A stretch of DNA of 64,000 nt from Lutimonas zeaxanthinifaciens. Its GTDB lineage: Bacteria > Bacteroidota > Bacteroidia > Flavobacteriales > Flavobacteriaceae. The translations under genes were made by a program, and so were the position numbers. The notes beneath the pieces were generated by a model, which ran no database searches, had not been told where the DNA came from, and was given only the letters and a program-made list of their open reading frames with translations. The DNA lies in the NCBI RefSeq assembly GCF_030503675.1, contig NZ_CP129964.1:3224001-3288000 (forward strand), written 5' to 3'. Below, piece after piece: positions 27,056 to 35,830 of the stretch (its first letter is position 1; the number at the start of each line of letters is the position of its first letter).

Positions 27056-28866
27056 GAAGTTGGATTTGATGGGTTTTCAATATGATAGTGGCTGCAAATT
27101 TTCAGTGCCTTGTCTTTACCTATAAGTTGCTCTAAATCCTCAAACGTTGCAGATTTCAATCGTTTAATCGACTTATATTTTTTTAATAAGGTCAAAACCG
27201 TTTTTTCACCAATTCCGTTTATGTTCGATAATTCACTGTTGATGGCTCCTTTGCTCCTTTTATTCCTGTGATGTGTGATCCCAAATCGATGTGCTTCATT
27301 CCTCAATTGCTGAATGATCTTCAGGGTTTCTGATTTTTTATCCAGATACAGCGGAATGGAATCGCCCGGGTAATAGATTTCTTCCAGTCTTTTGGCTATT
27401 CCTATGATCGCTATTTTTCCTCTAAGCCCAAGAACTTCAAGACTCTTTAAAGCGGAAGACAACTGTCCTTTACCTCCGTCGATAACGATAAGCTGAGGTA
27501 AATCTTTATCCTCTTCTAATAATCTCTTGTATCTTCTGTGAACTACTTCTTCCATGGAGGCATAATCATCTGGGCCATCGACGGTTTTAATATTAAAATG
27601 CCTGTATTCCTTTTTATCCGCCTTTCCGTTTTTAAATACCACACAGGCGGCAACGGGATGGGATCCCTGAATATTGGAATTGTCAAAACATTCAATATGG
27701 CGCGGTTCTTCTTTTAACCTGAGATCTTTCTTCATTTGTGCCATGATCCGGTTGACGTGCCTGTCAGGGTCTATAATCTGAATTTGTTTAAAGCGTTCCT
27801 GTCTAAAGTATTTGGCATTCCTTTCCGACAGTTCAACAATTCGTCTTTTATCTCCTTGTTTTGGCACGGTTACCTTGACGATACTCCCGATCTCTACAGA
27901 GAATGGAGTATATATTTCTGAAGAAACAGAATTAAATCGGTCACGGATCTCAACGATCGCCAGTTCCAGTAATTCCTTGTCTTCCTCATCAAGTTTCTTT
28001 TTGATTTCTACCGTATGTGACTGAATAATGGCACCGTTGGTGATCTTTAAAAAATTAACATAAGCAAAAGACTCATCCGAAACAATACTGAAGACATCCA
28101 CATTTGTTATCGAAGGATTCACAACAGTAGACCTGGCCTGATAGTTTGATAGTAATTCTATCTTTTCTTTTATTTTTTGGGCCTCTTCAAATTCTGCATT
28201 TGAGGCAAAATCCAGCATTAAGGTTTCAAACCGCTTTATCGAAGACTTGAAATGGCCTTTAATAATATTTCTTATTTCCTTGATATCCTGGTCATATTCC
28301 TCTTCCGACTGCAATCCTTCGCAAGCTCCCTTGCAATTTTTTATGTGATATTCAAGACAGATCTTATACTTTCCATCCTGAATATTCTCTTTGGATAAAT
28401 TGTAAGCGCAACTGCGTAAAGGATATAATTCTTTTATTAGGGAAAGTAAGGCTCTTACTGTTCTGACGGAAGTATAAGGGCCAAAATATTCTGATCCGTC
28501 CTTCCAAACATTTCTTGTTAGAAAAACACGTGGAAAAGGTTCTTTCTTAATACAGATCCAGGGATAGGTTTTGTCATCCTTCAGAAGCACATTATACCTG
28601 GGCTGATACTTTTTAATCAGGTTATTTTCAAGTAACAAGGCATCCGTCTCCGTCTCCACAACGATATGCTTGATCCGTGAGATCTTTTTAACGAGCACTC
28701 TGGTCTTGCCATTCTCATGATGTTTGGTAAAATAAGAAGAAACCCTTTTTTTGAGGTTCTTGGCCTTACCTACATACAATAGATTATCATCCCGATCAAA
28801 ATATTGGTATACACCGGGGGAATGGGGCAGGGATTTTATTTGAATGTCTAAATCCAATAAATTCAT
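27052..28866 (-). CDS. uvrC: Excinuclease ABC subunit C
   Basis: The 604-residue nucleotide excision repair nuclease makes both incisions at a UvrB-marked lesion. Domains in order are a GIY-YIG nuclease (SPGVYQYFDRDDNLLYVGKA, about 14-95), a UVR helix pair (FEEAQKIKEKIELL, about 205-235), the RNase H-like domain with ECFDNSNIQG and VIDGGKGQLS, and C-terminal helix-hairpin-helix motifs (INGIGEKTVLTLL). Length is normal. It overlaps the patatin gene, which probably depends on the same transcript. Confidence 0.97.
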   Translation of the reverse strand: MNLLDLDIQIKSLPHSPGVYQYFDRDDNLLYVGKAKNLKKRVSSYFTKHHENGKTRVLVKKISRIKHIVVETETDALLLENNLIKKYQPRYNVLLKDDKTYPWICIKKEPFPRVFLTRNVWKDGSEYFGPYTSVRTVRALLSLIKELYPLRSCAYNLSKENIQDGKYKICLEYHIKNCKGACEGLQSEEEYDQDIKEIRNIIKGHFKSSIKRFETLMLDFASNAEFEEAQKIKEKIELLSNYQARSTVVNPSITNVDVFSIVSDESFAYVNFLKITNGAIIQSHTVEIKKKLDEEDKELLELAIVEIRDRFNSVSSEIYTPFSVEIGSIVKVTVPKQGDKRRIVELSERNAKYFRQERFKQIQIIDPDRHVNRIMAQMKKDLRLKEEPRHIECFDNSNIQGSHPVAACVVFKNGKADKKEYRHFNIKTVDGPDDYASMEEVVHRRYKRLLEEDKDLPQLIVIDGGKGQLSSALKSLEVLGLRGKIAIIGIAKRLEEIYYPGDSIPLYLDKKSETLKIIQQLRNEAHRFGITHHRNKRSKGAINSELSNINGIGEKTVLTLLKKYKSIKRLKSATFEDLEQLIGKDKALKICSHYHIENPSNPTS

Positions 28867-29217
28867 TCAATTTTTGAGGTTCGTTTGAATTAGCTCAAAG
28901 AATTGAATTCTCGTCTTATGTTTATTCTTTTTCCAAATCCCTTTGTCACAACTCGGGGATTTTCTTATATATTTCTAAGAAAAGAATTTATTTCCAATTT
29001 CAAAATGCATAGTGAAACCATCAAATTCTTTTCTTAATGACATTGGGCATATCGAAAAATATGGAATTAAATAACTTAAAAAATAAAAAATTGCCAAATC
29101 GATAAAAGTTTATAACTCACTCATTAAGTACAATTTATACTCTTTTTTAACAATCAATATTCGTACTTTTGCGATATGATACAACCTTATAAAAATAAGG
29201 CATAAAACAACAAGGAC
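28867..29217. other. Intergenic region between uvrC and PLP decarboxylase
   Basis: This 351-base AT-rich gap separates divergent genes and must hold both promoters. Apart from the decarboxylase -7 box I see no hairpin, repeat or reading frame of note. Confidence 0.6.
29164..29171 (+). promoter_or_regulatory. -7 promoter box of the PLP decarboxylase gene
   Basis: TACTTTTG fits TAnnTTTG. The predicted start near 29178 leaves a 40-base leader, which ends in AAGGAC directly before the ATG, a weak Shine-Dalgarno-like stretch. Confidence 0.5.
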
Positions 29218-30459
29218 ATGAAATATTGGAAAAAACTTCCTCATCAAAGTTTACAAACAAGAATTGAACAGGCGCTGAAAGAAAATGTAGATTTTGAAAA
29301 AGATACTTCACTCGGATACCCGGCATCCAAACTGGATGACAAAGTGTTCTATTCTGATGCTCCTTTTCTGAAAGATGCACCCACTTTGAAAACGTACGTA
29401 GCTAATCCTAATCACATAGGATGTCATACCTATGGTAGTTCTGAAAGTGCATTTAAAGGAACTCAGGAAATCGAAAGAGAAGTTTTAAGGGTCCTTGCAG
29501 TTGACTTTTTCAAAATGGAAGATGAACAGTTTGATGGTTACATTGCCCCGGGTGGGACTGAAGCGAATATTCAGGCTATCTGGGTCTTTAGAAACTTTTT
29601 CAATCATCATTTTGATGCTTCTAATGATGAAATAGCGATCCTGGCCTCCGAGGACACACACTATTCCATTCCCAAGGCTTCGAATCTTCTGAATCTTGAT
29701 CTATTACAGGCTAAAGTTGGGTTTGATACCAGAGAAATCGATCCTGAGGCCCTTAGATCCATGATCGAAGAAGCCGTTTCGAATGGGAAAAAATATTTTA
29801 GTGTAATAGCAAATATGGCAACCACCATGTTTGGCTCTGTAGACAATCCTGACGTATATACCGATATCCTGGAGTCCATGGACCTTGAGTATAAACTGCA
29901 CATCGATGGGGCTTATGGAGGATTCGTCTACCCTTTTAGCAACCTCAAGTCTGCCGTAAACTTCTCAAACCCTAAAATTTCTTCCATTACGATAGACGCA
30001 CATAAAATGCTACAGGCACCTTATGGAACAGGTGTATACCTTTCAAGAAAAGGGTTGATCGAAAACGTCTTAACGAAAGAAGCTGAATATGTGGAGGGAA
30101 TGGATCTCACGCTATGCGGAAGTCGATCAGGAGCTAATGCCATTGCGGTTTACATGATCTTGTTTACTTATGGCCCTTACGGCTGGTATGAAAAAATTAG
30201 TATCCTTCAAATGAGGACAGACTGGTTTTGTAAGCAACTCGATCATTTGAGCATTCCTTATTTCAGAAATGAACATATGAATATTGTTACTATTTATTCA
30301 TCTCACATTCCTCAGGACATCGCAGAGAAATTTGATCTGGTACCCGAACAGCATAATGAAAACAATAAATGGTATAAAGTTGTGATCATGGATCATGTTG
30401 AAATTGACAACCTACTGCAACTGATTGATGCTTTGAAAGAAAGAATGAAAATTGCCTAA
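29218..30459 (+). CDS. PLP-dependent group II decarboxylase family protein
   Basis: The 413-residue cytoplasmic enzyme is related to glutamate, histidine and aromatic amino acid decarboxylases. It has the cofactor-binding GGTEANIQA motif, HIDGAYGG (Asp and His of the PLP site) and the Schiff-base lysine at residue 263 in IDAHKMLQAP. It is shorter than typical GAD, which runs to about 460 residues. The substrate cannot be named from sequence. It is monocistronic and its last four bases overlap the end of lspA. Confidence 0.88.
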   Translation: MKYWKKLPHQSLQTRIEQALKENVDFEKDTSLGYPASKLDDKVFYSDAPFLKDAPTLKTYVANPNHIGCHTYGSSESAFKGTQEIEREVLRVLAVDFFKMEDEQFDGYIAPGGTEANIQAIWVFRNFFNHHFDASNDEIAILASEDTHYSIPKASNLLNLDLLQAKVGFDTREIDPEALRSMIEEAVSNGKKYFSVIANMATTMFGSVDNPDVYTDILESMDLEYKLHIDGAYGGFVYPFSNLKSAVNFSNPKISSITIDAHKMLQAPYGTGVYLSRKGLIENVLTKEAEYVEGMDLTLCGSRSGANAIAVYMILFTYGPYGWYEKISILQMRTDWFCKQLDHLSIPYFRNEHMNIVTIYSSHIPQDIAEKFDLVPEQHNENNKWYKVVIMDHVEIDNLLQLIDALKERMKIA

Positions 30460-31157
30460 TTCAGGTCGTGATCTTCAGCAATTTTTTCAGATTTATCCTG
30501 CTGTTTTTTTGGGAAAATAGTTTTATTGAATACAATCAATAATCCCACTCCCGTGCTTATAGCCGTATCTGCTACGTTGAATACTGGATCAAAAAAAGTG
30601 AGGTTTCTGTTTTCGAACAATGAAAACCTGTCCCCTCCAAAGATGGGAAGCCAATTCGGAAAATCAAAGCCAATACTTGGAACCCAGTCAGGTAAAATAG
30701 TGTCTATAACTGGGAAATACAGCATATCGACTACCTTACCGTAAAACAGGGAATCATATCCTCCCTCGGGAGGAAGAAACTCCGCTATTCTCTGATAGCT
30801 GTCACTAAACAAGATTCCGTAAAATACTGAATCAATAATATTACCCATAGCACCTGCAAAGATCAGGGCTATTGCAGTAATCAAAAGATAATGACCTTTG
30901 TTTCTTATTGCATCATATAACCAATAACCTATCCCAGCGATGGCCACCAGTCTGAACAGTGTCAGGAAAAGCTTACCCGATCTTCCACCAAATTCCTTTC
31001 CCCAGGCCATTCCGTTGTTTTCGAGGAAATGAATTCGAAACCAATCAAGTCCTAAAACCTTTATTTCTTCACTTAGGACAAAATGGGTTTTGATATAGAC
31101 TTTTGATATTTGATCTATCAACAAGATCAAAATAATAATTACAACTGCTCTTTTCAC
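30456..31157 (-). CDS. lspA: Lipoprotein signal peptidase (signal peptidase II)
   Basis: The 233-residue membrane protease removes signal peptides from lipidated prolipoproteins. It has four helices. Conserved segments are NNGMAWG, the catalytic Asp in GNIIDSVFYG and the second Asp in FNVADTAISTG. It is longer than the E. coli enzyme (164) because of a loop of about 50 residues before VVDMLYFPVID, as is usual in Bacteroidota. The start is GTG, preceded by AGGAG with 4-base spacing, one of the few Shine-Dalgarno-like sites here. It would process lipoproteins such as the efflux adaptor. Confidence 0.94.
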   Translation of the reverse strand: MKRAVVIIILILLIDQISKVYIKTHFVLSEEIKVLGLDWFRIHFLENNGMAWGKEFGGRSGKLFLTLFRLVAIAGIGYWLYDAIRNKGHYLLITAIALIFAGAMGNIIDSVFYGILFSDSYQRIAEFLPPEGGYDSLFYGKVVDMLYFPVIDTILPDWVPSIGFDFPNWLPIFGGDRFSLFENRNLTFFDPVFNVADTAISTGVGLLIVFNKTIFPKKQQDKSEKIAEDHDLN

Positions 31158-31175
31158 GAGTCTCCTTTCTTTGTC

Positions 31176-31198
31176 AGCCTTTTCAAAAGGCTTTTTTT
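31176..31198 (+). terminator. Plus-facing hairpin with T-tract upstream of lspA
   Basis: AGCCTTTT and AAAAGGCT are inverted, with seven T following on the plus strand only. It looks like an intrinsic terminator facing against the surrounding minus-strand genes. It could stop read-through from the decarboxylase gene into antisense of lspA and beyond. Confidence 0.5.
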
Positions 31199-31221
31199 AA
31201 GCGCTACAATAATACTAAAAA

Positions 31222-31827
31222 TTAGCCTTTTATTCCATATAAATAAATATTAGCCATTATGGTCCTAATATTGATCGATTGCCCGGATTTTTCAATCGTG
31301 TATTTAAACATTTTTTTTGGCTCAACTGAATCATTTCCTTCCAAATCCGTATTTAAAATTCCCCTGTTCGTTTCAGCATGTATAACTCCTTTTTGAATAT
31401 CTTTTACGATAACACTGCCTGTATTAAGACTAATATTCAAATCATCTTCAGGATCACTTATTTTTACAATGCCATCCTCAATCTTGAGGTTTAACACTCC
31501 CTCAAAGGAATCAGAATAAAAATTGCCTTCAATAATTGAGACGTAAACGGTTTTGTTTCTTGGAATCTGAACCTTGTACGAAGTGAAATTAGGTTCAACG
31601 CTGCATACTTTATCTAATTCTTCGACTTCTTCAATTTGAATCGGTCTAACATCTTTAATTAAAATCGAATTTCCTTTTTCCTCGATCGAATAGTTTGGTG
31701 GTTCGGTCAAAGCTTCAGCATATACAGCTATTTCTCCCTCCTTATTAGAATTAATAAGTTGTAAGTGATCAATTACATCTAATTCGATGAGAATTTCATC
31801 GGCAGATGAGTACAATTTCTTTTCCAC
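31222..31827 (-). CDS. Probable exported protein of unknown function, unusual start
   Basis: The 201 residues from the GTG at 31827 are rich in short beta strands (EGEIAVYAEAL, NFYSDSFEGVLNLKIEDGIVKIS, GSVIVKDIQKGVIHAET). This resembles the repetitive beta-helix of adhesin-like or DUF4097-type proteins. The frame stays open upstream and encodes a convincing signal peptide (SWILLLFCVPLFCQE) but has no ATG, GTG or TTG ahead of it. An ATT at 31917, overlapping the TraR/DksA stop, could be the real start. I give the GTG start as the conservative boundary. Function is not recognised. Confidence 0.6.
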   Translation of the reverse strand: MEKKLYSSADEILIELDVIDHLQLINSNKEGEIAVYAEALTEPPNYSIEEKGNSILIKDVRPIQIEEVEELDKVCSVEPNFTSYKVQIPRNKTVYVSIIEGNFYSDSFEGVLNLKIEDGIVKISDPEDDLNISLNTGSVIVKDIQKGVIHAETNRGILNTDLEGNDSVEPKKMFKYTIEKSGQSINIRTIMANIYLYGIKG

Positions 31828-31912
31828 CAGTTCCTGGCAAAACAGAGGGACACAAAATAACAGGAGGATCCATGAGCAAGATCCTCTTAATCTGCTGTAT
31901 ATGGTTTTAGGC

Positions 31913-32293
31913 TTAATACTGTTGCTTCTTAGCCTCTATACTTAAGGTAGCATGCGGAACCAGTTTGAGTCGTTCCTTTTGAATCAAATTTCCCGTAACT
32001 CTGCAAATTCCATAGGTCTTATTCTCTATCCGTAACAAGGCATTCTTTAAATCCCGAATAAACTTTTCCTGACGAATCGCCAATTGTACGTTCGCTTCTT
32101 TTGACATTGTTTCAGACCCTTCTTCGAAAGCTTTAAAGGTAGGTGATGTATCATCCGTACCGTTGTTACTGTCATTCTTAAACGTACTTTCAATCAGCAC
32201 CAAATCTTCCTGGGCCTGTCTGATTTTTTCTTCTATGATCGATTTAAACTCCGCTAAATCCTGATCTGAGTATCTAATCTTGTTCTCGCTCAT
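31913..32293 (-). CDS. TraR/DksA family protein
   Basis: The 126-residue protein has an N-terminal coiled coil (residues 10-45) and a C-terminal segment, YGICRVTGNLIQKERLKLVPHA, aligned with the DksA zinc finger. Only one of the four zinc cysteines is present, with a histidine near the last site, so classical C4 zinc binding is lost. Family members bind RNA polymerase through the secondary channel. It overlaps ileS by four bases at its start and the next gene's open frame at its end. Confidence 0.88.
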   Translation of the reverse strand: MSENKIRYSDQDLAEFKSIIEEKIRQAQEDLVLIESTFKNDSNNGTDDTSPTFKAFEEGSETMSKEANVQLAIRQEKFIRDLKNALLRIENKTYGICRVTGNLIQKERLKLVPHATLSIEAKKQQY

Positions 32294-35200
32294 CTTTTTA
32301 CTTTTTCTAAGGACATACTAGTATTTACCTGATCAAATACAATTGCATTTCCGTTTTCTACTTCTTCTTTTAATATTAATTCTTGTGTTAAGGTTTCATT
32401 TTTTATGTATTCGGCATTTTTATTTACCGCTTCATCAAGCACTCCGTCCTTTTTAATGGAAAGCCTGATTTTATCTGTCACTTCAAGGCCGCTTTCTTTT
32501 CTTAAATTCTGAATTCTGTTAACCAGTTCCCGGGCAATTCCTTCATTACGCAGCTCTTCTGATATAGAAACGTCCAAAGCTACGGTTAAATTGCCTTGAT
32601 TGGCTACCAGCCAACCTTCAATATCCTGAGTGGAGATCTCAACTTCCTCCAGAAGCAGTTCAACCTTGTCTCCATCTAAATCAATTGAAAGCTTCCCTTC
32701 TGTTTCAATCGTAGCGATATCTTTTTCGGAAAGATTATTGATTGCCTGACCAACAAACCTCATGTTCTTTCCATATTTTGGCCCCAAAACCTTAAAATTT
32801 GGTTTGATATTCTTAATAAGAATACCAGAGGCATCCTTTAATAATTCAACCTCTTTTACATTTACTTCAGACCGAATCAAATCTGAAACTGCCTCAATGT
32901 CCAATGTGTCCTGTTTATCAGAAACAGGAATCATTATTTTTTGTAAAGGCTGGCGTACTTTGATCATTTCCTTCTTTCTGAGAGACAGCACCATAGAGGA
33001 AATAGACTGTGCTTTATGCATCTTTCTTTCCAGTGAAGGATCAATCAATGCTTCGTCAGCTTGAGGAAACTCTCCCAAATGTACAGAACTTAATTTAGTT
33101 TTTGAAACGTTTTTAGTTAAATCTCTGTATAAATTATCCATAAAAAATGGAGCGATCGGGGACGCCATTTGTGCGATTCGCAACAAACATGTATACAAGG
33201 TTTGATATGCCGAAATTTTATCTGTCTGATAATCACCCTTCCAGAATCTTCTTCTTGATAATCTTACGTACCAGTTACTTAAATTTTCCCCAACAAAATC
33301 CTGTATTGCCCTGGCTGCTTTTGTAGGCTCATAATCATCGTAGAACCGTTCTACCTTCTTATTTAAGGTATTGAGCTCAGACAAGATCCAGCGATCTATT
33401 TCCGGCCTTTCATCAAAAGCTATTTCATCTTCCTCATATGAAAATCGATCAATGTTGGCATAAAGAGAAAAGAATGAATAGGTATTATATAGCGTTCCAA
33501 AGAATTTTCTTCTTACCTCTTCCACTCCTTCCAGGTCAAACTTCAGATTATCCCAGGGATTTGCATTTGAAATCATGTACCAGCGGGTAGCATCCGGGCC
33601 AAATTTTTTCATGGTTTCAAATGGATCGACCGCATTTCCAAGTCGCTTTGACATTTTCTTGCCATTTTTATCAAGTACCAGGCCATTTGATACGACATTT
33701 TTATAGGCTACACTGTCAAAATTCATGGACGCAATAGCATGCAAGGTATAAAACCAGCCTCGCGTCTGATCTACCCCTTCAGCAATAAAATCAGCAGGGA
33801 AAAATTCCTTGCCATCTATTTTTTCTTTGTTCTCAAACGGATAATGCCATTGCGCATACGGCATTGCCCCGGAATCGAACCAAACATCGATCAAATCAGA
33901 TTCCCTTTTCATAGGTTTACCTGAAGAAGAAACCAGTACGATCTGATCTACAACATTCTTGTGAAGGTCAATTTTTTCATAATTGTCATCACTCATGTCA
34001 CCAACTACAAAGTCCTTGAAGATATCCTCTTTCATAAAACCTTTGTCAATTGATTTCTGCATTTCTGATTTTAATTCAGAAACAGATCCAATGATGAGTT
34101 CCTCTGACCCGTCTTTGGTTCTCCATATCGGTAAAGGCGTTCCCCAAAAACGCGATCTTGATAAATTCCAGTCATTGGCGTTTTGTAACCAGTTTCCGAA
34201 CCTTCCTTCACCTGTTGATTTCGGTTTCCAGTTTATAGACTGATTCAGTTCATACATCCTGTCTCTTTTATCAGTCACCTTGATAAACCAGGAATCCAAT
34301 GGATAATATAAGATTGGCTTGTCAGTCCTCCAGCAATTTGGATAACTGTGTTTATACTTTTCAACCTTAAAGGCCTTGTTTTCTTCTTTTAGCTGAATTG
34401 CCAGTTCAACATCTACGGATCTTTCAGGGGCCTGGCCTTCATCATAATACTCATTCTTAACATACTTTCCTGCATATTCTCCCATATGACTGGTAAACTT
34501 CCCTTGCAAATCAACCAATGGGACAGGGTTATCGTGATCATCAAGGACCAGCATAGGAGGAACTTCAGGTTTCGCCTGCTTTGCAACCATTGCATCGTCA
34601 GCCCCAAAAGTTGGAGCCGTATGTACGATTCCGGTTCCATCTTCCGTTGTCACGTAATCTCCTGAAATCACCCTAAACGCATTTTCAGGATTTTGATAAG
34701 GCAAGGCAAATTTCAACAATTGTTCGTATCTGATTCCAACCAATTCAGAACCTTTGCATTCAGTGAGTATTGAATAAGGTATGGATTTGTCTCCTTCCTT
34801 GTAGGATTTCAATTCCTCTGCATCCTCAGCAATTTTGTACTTTTTGCCGAATTGATAATTCAATAAAGCCTTGGCCAGCACAACCTTAACAGGTTTGAAC
34901 GTATACTGATTATAAGTACTCACAACAACATAGTCAATTTTATTCCCTACCGTCAGAGCCGTATTTGAAGGAAGCGTCCATGGTGTGGTCGTCCAGGCCA
35001 GCATATAAAGGTCATTCCCCAGGTATTTAAGGTTTTCAGGAAGTGAATCCTCAATTACCTTAAACTGAGCAACAACCGTTGTGTCGGTAACATCCTGATA
35101 GGTCCCCGGCTGATTCAGTTCGTGACTGCTCAAGCCCGTTCCCGCCTTGGGTGAATAGGGCTGAATTGTGTAACCCTTGTACAATAAACCCTTTTGATAG

Positions 35201-35703
35201 AGCTCCTTTAAAAGCCACCATAGGGTTTCCATATATTTTGGCTTATAAGTCACGTAAGGATCGTTCATATCAACCCAGTGGCCCATCTTTTTCGTCAAAT
35301 CCTCCCAGACATCGGTATATCTTAAAACAGCCTTCTTACAGGCCTGGTTATAAGCCTCTATACTGATCTTTGTTCCGATGTCTTCCTTTGTGATCCCAAG
35401 TTCCTTTTCTACACCTAATTCGATAGGTAACCCATGGGTATCCCAACCGGCTTTTCGGGGAACCTTATATCCCTGAAGCGTTTTATATCTGCAAAAAAGA
35501 TCCTTGATGGCTCTACCCATCACATGATGAATCCCGGGCAATCCATTGGCAGATGGCGGGCCTTCGAAAAAAACAAATGTTTCCTTGCCTTCACGAGAGC
35601 TGATACTTTTCTCGAATATCTCATCCTGTTCCCAAAAATCAAGAATGTTTTTGGCAATTTCCGGCAGATCCAACCCCTTGTATTCTTTAAAAGTCTGACT
35701 CAT
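32290..35703 (-). CDS. ileS: Isoleucyl-tRNA synthetase
   Basis: The 1137-residue class I synthetase charges tRNA-Ile and edits valine. The ATP-binding HIGH-like motif is in NGLPGIHHVMGR (near residue 55). The second ATP motif is KMSKRLGN, with Arg in the last KMSKS position. The CP1 editing region and an anticodon-binding domain follow. The large size and C-terminal extension match the eukaryote-like IleS type found in many Bacteroidota and associated with mupirocin tolerance. I chose ATG 35703 over an in-frame TTG at 35715. Confidence 0.96.
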   Translation of the reverse strand: MSQTFKEYKGLDLPEIAKNILDFWEQDEIFEKSISSREGKETFVFFEGPPSANGLPGIHHVMGRAIKDLFCRYKTLQGYKVPRKAGWDTHGLPIELGVEKELGITKEDIGTKISIEAYNQACKKAVLRYTDVWEDLTKKMGHWVDMNDPYVTYKPKYMETLWWLLKELYQKGLLYKGYTIQPYSPKAGTGLSSHELNQPGTYQDVTDTTVVAQFKVIEDSLPENLKYLGNDLYMLAWTTTPWTLPSNTALTVGNKIDYVVVSTYNQYTFKPVKVVLAKALLNYQFGKKYKIAEDAEELKSYKEGDKSIPYSILTECKGSELVGIRYEQLLKFALPYQNPENAFRVISGDYVTTEDGTGIVHTAPTFGADDAMVAKQAKPEVPPMLVLDDHDNPVPLVDLQGKFTSHMGEYAGKYVKNEYYDEGQAPERSVDVELAIQLKEENKAFKVEKYKHSYPNCWRTDKPILYYPLDSWFIKVTDKRDRMYELNQSINWKPKSTGEGRFGNWLQNANDWNLSRSRFWGTPLPIWRTKDGSEELIIGSVSELKSEMQKSIDKGFMKEDIFKDFVVGDMSDDNYEKIDLHKNVVDQIVLVSSSGKPMKRESDLIDVWFDSGAMPYAQWHYPFENKEKIDGKEFFPADFIAEGVDQTRGWFYTLHAIASMNFDSVAYKNVVSNGLVLDKNGKKMSKRLGNAVDPFETMKKFGPDATRWYMISNANPWDNLKFDLEGVEEVRRKFFGTLYNTYSFFSLYANIDRFSYEEDEIAFDERPEIDRWILSELNTLNKKVERFYDDYEPTKAARAIQDFVGENLSNWYVRLSRRRFWKGDYQTDKISAYQTLYTCLLRIAQMASPIAPFFMDNLYRDLTKNVSKTKLSSVHLGEFPQADEALIDPSLERKMHKAQSISSMVLSLRKKEMIKVRQPLQKIMIPVSDKQDTLDIEAVSDLIRSEVNVKEVELLKDASGILIKNIKPNFKVLGPKYGKNMRFVGQAINNLSEKDIATIETEGKLSIDLDGDKVELLLEEVEISTQDIEGWLVANQGNLTVALDVSISEELRNEGIARELVNRIQNLRKESGLEVTDKIRLSIKKDGVLDEAVNKNAEYIKNETLTQELILKEEVENGNAIVFDQVNTSMSLEKVKR

Positions 35704-35730
35704 GTTTTCTTGCAAATTCTATTAAGTTTG

Positions 35731-35738
35731 CAAAAGTA
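35731..35738 (-). promoter_or_regulatory. -7 promoter box of ileS
   Basis: TACTTTTG on the minus strand fits TAnnTTTG. The predicted start near 35724 gives a leader of about 20 bases before the ATG at 35703. Confidence 0.5.
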
Positions 35739-35771
35739 CATATTTTCTTAAAAATTTTTGATCAAACCCAT

Positions 35772-35805
35772 AAAAAAAGCATCCAAAATCAATGGATGCT
35801 TTTAT
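35772..35805 (-). terminator. Terminator of the last OmpA gene of the secretion cluster
   Basis: AAAAGCATCCA and TGGATGCTTTT form an 11-bp stem with a 7-base loop, followed on the minus strand by a T run. It separates the adhesin/secretion cluster from ileS. Confidence 0.85.
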
Positions 35806-35830
35806 AATTTTTTTACTGATTATCAGATGG

